7,570 bases of DNA from Lachnospiraceae bacterium UBA7589 (GTDB lineage Bacteria; Bacillota; Clostridia; Lachnospirales; Lachnospiraceae): assembly GCA_002476495.1 (NCBI GenBank), contig DLKL01000034.1, positions 505 to 8,074 on the forward strand, in the 5' to 3' direction. Made by a program: the position numbers and the translations under genes. The notes under the pieces were generated by a model. That model searched no databases, was not told where the DNA came from, and saw only the letters and a program-made list of their open reading frames with translations. Shown piece by piece: positions 1-6,124 of this stretch (position 1 is the first letter of the stretch; each line of letters starts with the position of its first letter).

Positions 1-1
1 T

Positions 2-2983
2 ACGAATAGATTTGAGGAATTATTGATAAATAAGTGTTATAAGATTATTAATTTTTCCGCAACCAACCCCCATAGTGATATTACATGTAATTTCTCTCAA
101 ACAATGATGCTTCGTACTGTTACTCAAACCAATGGTACACCCAAGGATGCAATAGAGAAACTTATAGAAGTGAAAAGAGTACATAGCAATATTAAAAACT
201 ATAATCCTTGTGCTATATTCCGTTGTATTGGTGGAGATAAGGATTTATATGAAGAAATAGTGACTTTGTGTAAAAAACATAATCTAAAATACATAGATAT
301 TACGGATGAAACCTTTGATATGTCTGAATTATGTTTAGATGATAATGAGTATGATGTAATCATTAACAAATACAAGTTGGTTGAGGGAATAGATATCAAA
401 AGAGCGCATGTGCTCTATATGGACAGTCAACCTAGAAATGCTACAACAACTATACAAGCTGTTGGAAGATGCAGACGTAATGCATTATTATATAGAGATG
501 ATATAGATATAATGGCTCCTGAGAATCGCGAGTTATTAGAACAAACTAGAAGATGCTATGTGTATTTTTATGTGAAAGATATGAAGATTGATACTGATGA
601 GTATGGAGAATTACAGTATGCGTTTTGTGATCATATATCATGTGAATCATTAAAAACAGGTATGCCAATTCAGGTAATCAATGGTCAGTTGCCAAATGGG
701 TTGTATGTTCTGGAATTAGCAAATCAAACAGGTAAGTTTAATGTTACTAAGGATGTCAGTACTGGATACAATGTGGTAGAGCCCGCAACTGAATTTTATG
801 ATACTGAGATTATACATTTTGACCGCAATTACGTATATACAAGAAATAATAAAATTCATGTCAATGACATAAGTAAATTGTCACGTCATACTACAAGATA
901 TGATTATGTAACTGGCGATTATATAGCGACGACTCCATATTATATATTGGGGAATGAAGTTAAAAGAGACGAAGCATGCGATGTTTCAAAGGATATTTTA
1001 AGATACTATCATAAGAAAATGAAAATATACACCAAAGATGCAATATTGTCAAAAATCCAGCAATATAGCATTGATTATATCATGTCAAATAACATGGAAT
1101 ATAATTTGAGCGAAATGAAGCAATTTGTTGATGAATATATTGATACGAATAAAGAAAAAAAGGGTTTGATAGAGTTTTGTCAATTCCTTTCTAGTATAGA
1201 AATGCATGAGGTTGAAGTAGGTGGTTTTGTTTACAAATTGTCTGAAGTATGTACAATGAATGAACTTATTGTTATTGCATATCATTGCGTAAAAAAGAAA
1301 ATTGATTTATATGAGAATGATGAAATATTTGCTGATATCACATATGCATTGGAAGAAAGACGAAAAATATATTCTAAAAGATTATTTGTTTCTGAGATTA
1401 AGTATGCGCTGTTTTTTGATATGAAGGGAGTTGATGATTATCAGACTTGGAGCGAGTTGAAAAATTGTGTTCATACATTTATTGAAGAAAAATGTGAGGA
1501 TGAAAAATATAATAATTTTTGTTCTATTTTGGTAAATCTTAGAAATAAAGAGGGAGACGATGTATTTAGAACGTTAAACAATATTTCTTTGGATAATAAT
1601 GATATTACATTGATTCAGTATTTATGTATCAATGAAAAGAAAAATGGATTGACTGATGAAGCGATAATAGAGAGAATAAATAATTTTATAGAGGCCCGAT
1701 ACAGGTTGAATTTAAAAAGAGATATGATTGAATTGGAACGGTTGGTGTATCTTTTGTTTGAACAGCGCGTTAGGATTATTTATGACTTGAATATTGATGA
1801 ATTAACTGTTAAAGTTGAATATCCTAATACTCCATCAATTTGCAAACAGGATATCGATAATTTTTATGATGCTATCGATATTAAAATAGAAAATTGTATT
1901 AACAGTGAAAACTCTTCATATATCGGATTAAGACGTGTTAATGAAAAAAGATTTTTTGCATGTTCTTTGGATGTTGTGGATGATGTAAATGATGCTTTGG
2001 AGAATACTGAGAAAAAATTGGAAGGTAATGTAATTCCAAGGGTAGATTATAGTTATTCAATATTATTTGAAGGACTAAATGAAACAGAGGAGTATTTAAT
2101 ACGAAATAAATATATAGATACATGTTATATGATTAACGAGGATGAGATTCGGAATTTTAAGATACAAATTCCGTACGATATAATTATCAACGATAAGGAA
2201 AGTTCCATTATTGGCGTAGATTTGATGAAACAAAGAAAGCAAGATTGTGGAGATATCATATGGACAGAGTCTACAACTGTTACATCTAAGGTTGGTAATT
2301 ATAATAAATTCAATACATTTCTATCTAATCGATATAGTAATGAATTAGAGCAAGCTAAAGCACAATATTTCAGTGGAAGTAATGAATTTAAATTGGATAA
2401 AAAATGTAATTCGATGATAGGTTACTGCGTTGAGTATTATTCGAAGTATTTGGTTTACGGAGAAGAATATCTAGAGAAACAACTTCAACAAGCAAAGGAA
2501 GAAATGAACGAAAAAACAATAACTAATGCGGTTGTTGTAAGAGCATGCATGATTAAATATCGAGAAATGATGATACGTTGCTATGGAACAGGAGTTTCAA
2601 AGGTTATTAAGTCAATAGGTGCTAAGACTTTGCAAAATAAAGAATATCAGTATTTTATTGATTTGATTGGCAAATTAGGGCAAAGAACGGCAAATTATGT
2701 AAAAAAAGAATTATATAATAATGAAGAAGCTAAAAATGATATTGATCCAAATTTATCTATACGCCACATTTCGGGTTTGGCTGACTACATAACAACTGAT
2801 ACTATATTAGATGTAAAAGTACGGAATAATATAAATGAGAATAGCGTTAGGCAAGTGTTGGCTTATCATTATTTATCTACGAAACGTTCTGACTTACAAA
2901 TAAAAAAGGTTATTGTATATGATGCAACAAGCAATAGAGCGGTTGTTATAAATATTGATAAATGTAATATTAAATTGGTATAA
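2..2983 (+). CDS. SF2 helicase with C-terminal PD-(D/E)XK-like nuclease, 5'-truncated by window edge
   Basis: The reading frame is open from the first bases, so the gene begins outside the window; the TTG at 23 is only the first possible start inside it. Counting residues from that TTG, FSAT at 11-14 fits helicase motif III, KLVEGID at 118-124 fits motif V, and QAVGRCRR at 145-152 fits the motif VI QxxGRxxR pattern. The Walker A and DEAD-box half must therefore lie upstream. Residues from about 190 to 900 are charged and AT-rich in codons, and I do not recognise them. Near the C terminus, GLAD (D921), then LDVK (D930, K932) and QVLAY (Q944, Y948) resemble a PD-(D/E)XK nuclease active site. 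The protein probably unwinds and cuts nucleic acid in the cytoplasm. It is followed 43 bp later by a DUF2971 gene, a pairing that suggests a defence module. The helicase call is firm, the nuclease call good, and the defence role inferred. Confidence 0.8.
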   Translation, partial: TNRFEELLINKCYKIINFSATNPHSDITCNFSQTMMLRTVTQTNGTPKDAIEKLIEVKRVHSNIKNYNPCAIFRCIGGDKDLYEEIVTLCKKHNLKYIDITDETFDMSELCLDDNEYDVIINKYKLVEGIDIKRAHVLYMDSQPRNATTTIQAVGRCRRNALLYRDDIDIMAPENRELLEQTRRCYVYFYVKDMKIDTDEYGELQYAFCDHISCESLKTGMPIQVINGQLPNGLYVLELANQTGKFNVTKDVSTGYNVVEPATEFYDTEIIHFDRNYVYTRNNKIHVNDISKLSRHTTRYDYVTGDYIATTPYYILGNEVKRDEACDVSKDILRYYHKKMKIYTKDAILSKIQQYSIDYIMSNNMEYNLSEMKQFVDEYIDTNKEKKGLIEFCQFLSSIEMHEVEVGGFVYKLSEVCTMNELIVIAYHCVKKKIDLYENDEIFADITYALEERRKIYSKRLFVSEIKYALFFDMKGVDDYQTWSELKNCVHTFIEEKCEDEKYNNFCSILVNLRNKEGDDVFRTLNNISLDNNDITLIQYLCINEKKNGLTDEAIIERINNFIEARYRLNLKRDMIELERLVYLLFEQRVRIIYDLNIDELTVKVEYPNTPSICKQDIDNFYDAIDIKIENCINSENSSYIGLRRVNEKRFFACSLDVVDDVNDALENTEKKLEGNVIPRVDYSYSILFEGLNETEEYLIRNKYIDTCYMINEDEIRNFKIQIPYDIIINDKESSIIGVDLMKQRKQDCGDIIWTESTTVTSKVGNYNKFNTFLSNRYSNELEQAKAQYFSGSNEFKLDKKCNSMIGYCVEYYSKYLVYGEEYLEKQLQQAKEEMNEKTITNAVVVRACMIKYREMMIRCYGTGVSKVIKSIGAKTLQNKEYQYFIDLIGKLGQRTANYVKKELYNNEEAKNDIDPNLSIRHISGLADYITTDTILDVKVRNNINENSVRQVLAYHYLSTKRSDLQIKKVIVYDATSNRAVVINIDKCNIKLV

Positions 2984-3026
2984 TAAATTGAAACAGATTG
3001 TAACGTTACTTATGGGGTTTAATAAT

Positions 3027-3857
3027 ATGAATAATGACCAGTTAGAAAAAGAAATAGAAAAATATCAAAAAAAATATGGTAAAAACTTATATCATTATAC
3101 ATCCATGAATACTTTATTTGGGATGGTAAAAAATCGCGAAATATGGATGAGTAGCACAGGATCTATGAATGATAGGAAAGAAATTACTTACTACATCGAA
3201 ATGTTGGAAAAATCACTTGTTTCATATGATAGAAAAGATTTTTTTGAGAAAATCTATAATCGAATACCATTAAATTACAAATATGCATTTTGCTTGTCGA
3301 CACAAAAAGATGATGCGGCTCAATGGGAGAGATATGGTGATTCAGCAATGGGCGTTTGTATATCTTTTAATGTTGCAGAATTATATAAATGTATATATGG
3401 ATATAGCGATATTATGTTTAATCAAGTTTTTTATGAAGATTCTGTTACTGAAGAAAAGTATTATGAAATAGTAAAAGAATATTTTGAAACTGGAAAAATT
3501 GACGTTTATGCATCGGAAGAAGAATTGATTAGACAATTGATTTATGCAGGAAATTTGCATAAACATAAATCTTTCAAAAATGAATACGAAGTAAGACTGA
3601 CTACGCTTGATAATTTAAAACAGTATGGAATGGAATATACATTAAAGGAAATTGGAAATGTTGTGAAAAAAGTGCTTATTCTTAAACCTGATTATATGGG
3701 TAGATCAAAGAATACAAGTTTTGAAAATCTTATAGATGAAATAATTGTTGGACCAAGATCCCAACAGAATATTACGGTTTTATCACAATATATGATTAGC
3801 CATGGTTTATTTGATTTGGCAAATAAAATAACGATTTCGGAATGTCCATTGAGATAA
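3027..3857 (+). CDS. DUF2971 family protein
   Basis: This 276-residue protein carries the usual DUF2971 landmarks. They are LYHYTS at 21-26, IWMSSTGSMND at 39-49, CLSTQKDDAAQWERYG at 89-104, GVCISF at 109-114, KNEYEVRL at 184-191 and IIVGPR at 239-244. No signal peptide or membrane segment is visible. The biochemical activity of the family is not something I can state from sequence; the members I know of are often found in defence islands. I chose ATG 3027 because GGGG at 3014-3017 can serve as a weak ribosome binding site. The in-frame ATG at 3012 and TTG at 2955, the latter overlapping the helicase gene, have no convincing site. The gene follows the helicase-nuclease stop by 43 bp with no terminator between, so the two are probably co-transcribed and the weak site may rely on translational coupling. 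It is as AT-rich as the helicase gene and marks the right limit of the cargo. Confidence 0.8.
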   Translation: MNNDQLEKEIEKYQKKYGKNLYHYTSMNTLFGMVKNREIWMSSTGSMNDRKEITYYIEMLEKSLVSYDRKDFFEKIYNRIPLNYKYAFCLSTQKDDAAQWERYGDSAMGVCISFNVAELYKCIYGYSDIMFNQVFYEDSVTEEKYYEIVKEYFETGKIDVYASEEELIRQLIYAGNLHKHKSFKNEYEVRLTTLDNLKQYGMEYTLKEIGNVVKKVLILKPDYMGRSKNTSFENLIDEIIVGPRSQQNITVLSQYMISHGLFDLANKITISECPLR

Positions 3858-3892
3858 AAATGCAATACAATTCTGAGGGTTACATCCGGGTC

Positions 3893-3980
3893 TTAGGCAC
3901 TCCTAACAAGCTGCACATGTAATAACACGAAAGTGATATACATAGTGCGTGTCTTGCTAGTTCGAAGAATTAGCAAGACG
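3893..3980 (+). promoter_or_regulatory. Three consecutive hairpins in the leader region before the small ORF and repA
   Basis: Three inverted repeats lie almost end to end. The first is TTAGG/CCTAA (3893-3897 and 3902-3906, loop CACT). The second is GCAC+ATGTA with TACAT+GTGC (3913-3921 and 3939-3948, one bulged A at 3944), topped by CAC-GAAA-GTG at 3926-3935, a GNRA tetraloop. The third is a 13-bp stem, 3951-3963 with 3967-3979, one G-T pair and loop GAA. No T-run follows the third stem, so it is not a simple terminator. A possible -10 (TACAAT, 3866-3871), with only a weak -35 at 3843-3848, could start a transcript near 3878. The block fits either a structured RNA leader or a DNA hairpin origin (oriT or replication origin). 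I do not recognise a named RNA family. The whole gene-poor stretch runs from 3858 to 4272. Confidence 0.45.
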
Positions 3981-3998
3981 GATAAAAAAGGGTAAATT

Positions 3999-4157
3999 AT
4001 GATGAATGTTGTTATTTTGACTATTTTGACTAATATTACTATTTTGGCAAGAATGAATAAATTTGCATCCGTTTCTGCAATAGTCATTAAAACGGAAAAA
4101 TTAGGGATTTCAGGGCGTGTAGGAATTATAGGTACGAGAAGTACTTGCACTATCTGA
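3999..4157 (+). CDS. Possible small ORF (52 codons), leader peptide or spurious
   Basis: ATG ATG at 3999-4004 follows AAGGG (3988-3992) by 6 bases, an acceptable ribosome binding site, and the frame runs to TGA at 4155-4157. The product would be a 52-residue peptide with an I/L/T-rich start (an ILT-ILT-NIT-ILA repeat), then a basic middle and the ending GTRSTCTI. I recognise no family. It sits between a hairpin cluster and a strong terminator, which is where a leader peptide controlling attenuation of repA would be expected. Against it, the repeated residues come from a 9-bp tandem DNA repeat that could itself be the functional element, and the opposite strand is open over the same interval. 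Treat it as a candidate only. Confidence 0.35.
   Translation: MMNVVILTILTNITILARMNKFASVSAIVIKTEKLGISGRVGIIGTRSTCTI
4013..4048. repeat. Four 9-bp tandem units, iteron-like
   Basis: The units are TATTTTGAC (4013-4021), TATTTTGAC (4022-4030), TAATATTAC (4031-4039) and TATTTTGGC (4040-4048). The first two are identical, the fourth differs at one base and the third at three. Short direct repeats shortly upstream of a replication initiator gene are typical of iterons, but the array is short, has a 9-bp period rather than a longer one, and lies inside a possible small ORF. The repeat is seen directly; an origin role is inference. Confidence 0.5.
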
Positions 4158-4188
4158 TGAAAGTAATTATTATTAGACTAAGATATGT

Positions 4189-4232
4189 GGATTTCGAAGA
4201 AAAAGATTTTTCTTCGGAGTCCTTTTCTTTTT
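4189..4232 (+). terminator. Strong rho-independent terminator upstream of repA
   Basis: A 16-bp stem pairs 4189-4204 with 4207-4222 (two G-T pairs; in practice the two-base loop will open slightly). It is followed directly by TTTTCTTTTT at 4223-4232. It ends any transcript covering the small ORF and lies only 40 bp before the repA start. In those 40 bp the only promoter-like match (TTGCAG at 4231, TATTAT at 4253) would start transcription within the ribosome binding site. Read-through or antitermination at this point may therefore control repA, dnaC and xis. Confidence 0.8.
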
Positions 4233-4272
4233 GCAGAACTGGCGTGTTGAAATATTATATGAGGAGGTAAGG

Positions 4273-4761
4273 ATGACTGAGAAGGAATATTTGCGGAAAG
4301 ATTCCAGATTGTTTCACTATACACCGCTTCCAGTAAGTTTATTGCATGAAAACATTGGCAGTACGGCGTTGATCATCTATAGTGTTTTGCTTGGACGGGC
4401 AATGCTTTCGTTGAAAAATGGTTGGATAGATGAAATGGGCAATGTATATATAAGATACACAAATAAATCGCTTGCAGAGGATGTTGGTCGGAGTGTTTCA
4501 ACGGTGAAAAGTGCATTGCATGAATTGGAAGTATCAGATTTGATTGTAAGAAAAAGAGTGAATCTAACAACAAAGAATATATTTGTGAAGGTTCCGGAAT
4601 GCTGCCTTAGAGGCGAGAATCTGCCTGTGATTAGGACAGATAATAACCCACAGAGTGGTCGGAATTCTGACCTTTGTATGGGTGAAAAACAGACCGCTAA
4701 TAAAAAGAAGAATATAAATATTTCTAGTAAATACCAACGGCAGGAAGGAGAGAGTTTTTAA
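4273..4761 (+). CDS. RepA_N-like replication initiator
   Basis: This 162-residue protein matches the RepA_N/replication initiator A domain carried by Gram-positive plasmids and integrative elements. Residues 13-45 contain the FHYTPLP start and an aliphatic helix, KNGWIDEMGNVYI lies at 48-60, and a winged-helix region with TNKSLAEDVGRSVSTVKSALHEL spans about 63-85. The tail from about 115 (SGRNSD, then Lys/Asn-rich) is polar and probably disordered. The protein should bind the origin of the excised element and recruit the replication machinery. I start at ATG 4273 because GAGGAGG (4261-4267) sits 5 bases before it; the TTG at 4231 lies in the terminator T-run. Its stop overlaps the start of the dnaC-like gene by one base, so the two are translationally coupled. 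The family is secure; the exact replication mode of the element is inferred. Confidence 0.85.
   Translation: MTEKEYLRKDSRLFHYTPLPVSLLHENIGSTALIIYSVLLGRAMLSLKNGWIDEMGNVYIRYTNKSLAEDVGRSVSTVKSALHELEVSDLIVRKRVNLTTKNIFVKVPECCLRGENLPVIRTDNNPQSGRNSDLCMGEKQTANKKKNINISSKYQRQEGESF
4657..4735. other. Possible replication origin segment inside the repA 3' end
   Basis: GGTCGGAATTCTGACC (4657-4672) is a near-perfect 16-bp palindrome with one mismatched pair. An A/T-rich run at about 4698-4735 follows it, including ATAAATATTT. RepA_N plasmids and phage initiators often keep their origin inside the initiator gene, with repeats followed by an easily melted segment. Only one palindrome is present, so this is a weak candidate. 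Confidence 0.25.
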
Positions 4762-5546
4762 TGAATATGGATACATATATTGGAGAGGATGGAATTTTGT
4801 ATTGTCAAGTATGCCGGAAACCAAAAGAAAAAATAATTACCAGTAAAAAATTGAATTTTTCCAAGCGGGTAAGGGTGCTTTGTGCGTGTGAGCAGAAAGA
4901 ACGTGATCGATTGGAAAAGGAACGGTTAGAACGTCAACGACGTTCAAGAATATTAGATAACCGTTCGGTTTGCTTTCATGAAAAAAGAATGTGGGAATGG
5001 ACATTCGAAAATGATAACGGGTCGGTATCGGCAATGAAGTATGGCAAGGCATATGTAGCAAATTGGGATAAGGTATACGAAGAACATGTTGGATTGATGC
5101 TCTGGGGTGGCGTTGGAACAGGCAAAACATTTATGGCGGCAGCAATTGCAAATGCGTTACTGGAAGAGGGGAGACGTGTGAAGATGACTGATTTTTCTGA
5201 GATATCAAATATTTCGGTATTTGATTCTGCAGAGTATGTTAATGCATTGATTGGATATGATTTGCTTATCGTAGATGATCTTGGTTCGGAACGGAAAACA
5301 GAATTTGCAATGCAGAATGTATTTGATGTAATTAATCGAAGATGGGAGTCGGGAAAACCTCTGATTGTAACGACGAATCTGACACTTGATGAGATAAAAA
5401 CTCAAAGAGATTCGGATATTATGCGGCAAAGAATATATGACCGAATATTGGATATGTGCAAACCTGTGTTGTTGGCAGGTGATAGTAAAAGAGAAGTGGC
5501 AGGAAAATACAAGATGGATGTTTTGAAGTCTATATTTTCCTGCTGA
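4761..5546 (+). CDS. DnaC/IstB-like AAA+ ATPase, putative helicase loader
   Basis: This 261-residue protein has the DnaC-type ATPase core. Walker A GGVGTGKT is at 116-123, Walker B LLIVDD at 168-173, sensor 1 TTN at 204-206, and an arginine-rich RQRIYDRIL at 222-230 could supply the arginine finger. The N terminus has a possible zinc knuckle, CxxC (C15, C18) plus CxC (C41, C43), followed by a highly charged helix rich in E, K and R (45-63). Proteins of this family load the replicative DnaB-type helicase at origins or assist IstA-type transposases. Directly behind a RepA_N-like initiator, and with no transposase nearby, the replication role is far more likely. The ATG at 4761 overlaps the repA stop, with GGAAGGAGAG (4743-4752) as ribosome binding site; the second ATG at 4767 is an alternative start. 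The length is normal for element-borne members. Confidence 0.88.
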   Translation: MNMDTYIGEDGILYCQVCRKPKEKIITSKKLNFSKRVRVLCACEQKERDRLEKERLERQRRSRILDNRSVCFHEKRMWEWTFENDNGSVSAMKYGKAYVANWDKVYEEHVGLMLWGGVGTGKTFMAAAIANALLEEGRRVKMTDFSEISNISVFDSAEYVNALIGYDLLIVDDLGSERKTEFAMQNVFDVINRRWESGKPLIVTTNLTLDEIKTQRDSDIMRQRIYDRILDMCKPVLLAGDSKREVAGKYKMDVLKSIFSC

Positions 5547-5570
5547 TTTTTTATGGAAAGAAGGGATTAA

Positions 5571-5756
5571 ATGGTTGAAAACAGATATGGAAAAAGACTT
5601 TTAGATATGAAAGAGTTGTGTGAATATCTAGGCATAGGCATGACAAAGGCAAGAGAACTTGTACGTGGGAGAAATGGATTTGGAATTCAGATAGGAAATC
5701 GTTGGTATGCAGATAAGAAGAAACTGGATCGCTGGATAGACCAGAGTACAGAATGA
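5571..5756 (+). CDS. xis: Excisionase-family DNA-binding protein
   Basis: This 61-residue protein is a MerR-like winged helix of the excisionase family (HTH_17 type). LLDMKELCEYLGIGMTKARELV (about 10-31) forms the helix-turn-helix, FGIQIGNRWYADKKKLDRWI (about 37-56) the wing and last helix. In Tn916-like elements Xis binds next to the ends and steers the integrase toward excision. GAAGGG (5560-5565) lies 5 bases before the ATG. The gene follows dnaC by 24 bp and is probably in the same transcript. The integrase is not immediately downstream as in Tn916; a toxin-antitoxin locus lies between the two. Confidence 0.85.
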   Translation: MVENRYGKRLLDMKELCEYLGIGMTKARELVRGRNGFGIQIGNRWYADKKKLDRWIDQSTE

Positions 5757-5760
5757 AAAC

Positions 5761-5774
5761 AGAACAAATGTTCT
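5761..5774. promoter_or_regulatory. LexA/SOS-box-like palindrome
   Basis: AGAACAAATGTTCT contains a perfect GAAC-N4-GTTC core, and its central AAAT fits the R-N-R-Y centre of the Bacillus-type SOS consensus (CGAAC-RNRY-GTTYC). It begins 4 bases after the xis stop and ends 8 bases before the -35 of the toxin promoter. It could instead be a trivial 5-bp hairpin. Function is inferred. Confidence 0.4.
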
Positions 5775-5782
5775 AAAAACGA

Positions 5783-5811
5783 TTGATATGCATTATGATA
5801 AATGGTATAAT
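5783..5811 (+). promoter_or_regulatory. Sigma-A promoter for the toxin mRNA
   Basis: TTGATA (5783-5788) and TATAAT (5806-5811) are separated by 17 bp, and TGG immediately before the -10 makes it an extended -10. The predicted transcription start is near 5818. This is the best promoter in the window and it reads into the small membrane toxin. Confidence 0.8.
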
Positions 5812-5817
5812 AAAATT

Positions 5818-5914
5818 GCGTGGTAAACACGTAAGAAGAGTACCCATGACAGGGTGGTAGCCTCCCGAGTCTATATCGGATTTTTGGATTACATAGGAAG
5901 GGAGGTGCGTTAGT
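5818..5914 (+). promoter_or_regulatory. Structured toxin mRNA leader with anti-Shine-Dalgarno element
   Basis: The roughly 97-base leader begins with a hairpin at the predicted 5' end (GCGTG 5818-5822 with CACGT 5828-5832). GCCTCCC (5860-5866) can pair with the ribosome binding site GGGAGGT (5900-5906), hiding it. ACCC/GGGT (5842-5845 and 5852-5855) forms another small hairpin. Type I toxin mRNAs commonly keep their ribosome binding site closed until refolded or processed. Confidence 0.6.
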
Positions 5915-6031
5915 ATGACAGCTTTCGAAATTATCTCGGTAATTATAGGTATATTGAGCCTGCTCATAGCCTTTGGAAGTTTGATTGTAGCGTTTCTTGC
6001 CTTTCTCGATAAGAGAAACAAGAAGAAATAA
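5915..6031 (+). CDS. Small membrane toxin of a type I toxin-antitoxin system (holin-like toxin family)
   Basis: The 38-residue peptide starts MTAFEIISVIIGILSL and has one hydrophobic segment (about 6-31) followed by the positively charged tail DKRNKKK. This matches the Firmicutes holin-like/TxpA-BsrG/Fst-type toxins, which insert into the cell membrane and damage it when over-produced. GGAAGGGAGG (5896-5905) gives a very strong ribosome binding site 9 bases before the ATG. Supporting context is a consensus promoter, a leader with an anti-Shine-Dalgarno sequence, and a convergent antisense RNA candidate at the 3' end. The gene lies between xis and int, where it would favour keeping the element. 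The hydrophobic peptide alone would be weak evidence; the complete locus makes the call good. The exact subfamily is not settled. Confidence 0.8.
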   Translation: MTAFEIISVIIGILSLLIAFGSLIVAFLAFLDKRNKKK

Positions 6032-6063
6032 AAATGCCTCTCCTGTCGGCCAACAGAAGAGGC
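6026..6063 (-). terminator. Rho-independent terminator of the antisense RNA
   Basis: GCCTCT (6036-6041) pairs with AGAGGC (6058-6063), and inside it CTGT (6043-6046) pairs with ACAG (6053-6056) around the loop CGGCCA. Read on the minus strand the stem is followed by ATTTTTATTT (6035-6026). On the plus strand no T-run follows, so it works in one direction only. Confidence 0.7.
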
Positions 6064-6123
6064 GAGGTCTTATGACCTAATAACCAATTCGGGAGCATCC
6101 ACTTTGGAGTGGGTGCTCTTCTT
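6028..6123 (-). ncRNA. Candidate antisense antitoxin RNA (about 95 nt)
   Basis: On the minus strand a transcript starting near 6123 would run through the reverse of the toxin terminator. It would end at the hairpin 6063-6036 followed by ATTTTTATTT. It would overlap the 3' end of the toxin mRNA, reaching the stop codon. This is the arrangement of RatA/TxpA and SR4/BsrG, where the antisense RNA pairs with the toxin mRNA 3' end and triggers its degradation. The terminator is clear; the start is predicted from a moderate promoter, so the exact 5' end is uncertain. Confidence 0.5.
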
Positions 6124-6124
6124 G
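6093..6124 (+). terminator. Terminator of the toxin mRNA
   Basis: GAGCATCCACT (6093-6103) pairs with AGTGGGTGCTC (6108-6118) with one G-T pair and loop TTGG, followed by the T-rich TTCTTGTT. A smaller hairpin AGGTC-TTAT-GACCT (6065-6078) lies just upstream. It sets the 3' end of the toxin transcript at about 6125, giving an mRNA of about 305 nt. Confidence 0.75.

Noticed and set aside
2955..3026. Longer start for the DUF2971 protein (TTG 2955 or ATG 3012)
   Set aside because: No ribosome binding site precedes either one, and the extra residues fall outside the family core.
3893..4150. Open minus-strand frame of 85 codons opposite the small ORF and hairpins
   Set aside because: It starts at GTG without a ribosome binding site and runs through three hairpins; its hydrophobic composition mirrors the plus-strand repeats.
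4154..4204. CTGATGA at 4154-4160, resembling a hammerhead ribozyme core
   Set aside because: No GAAA core strand with matching stems could be fitted around it; it is simply the end of the small ORF (TGATGA).
4231..4272. Upstream TTG start for the replication initiator
   Set aside because: It lies at the end of the terminator T-run, while ATG 4273 has a near-perfect GAGGAGG site.
5820..5830. GTGGTAAAC, similar to the integrase arm sites
   Set aside because: Single copy, last base differs, and it is explained by the 5' hairpin of the toxin mRNA.
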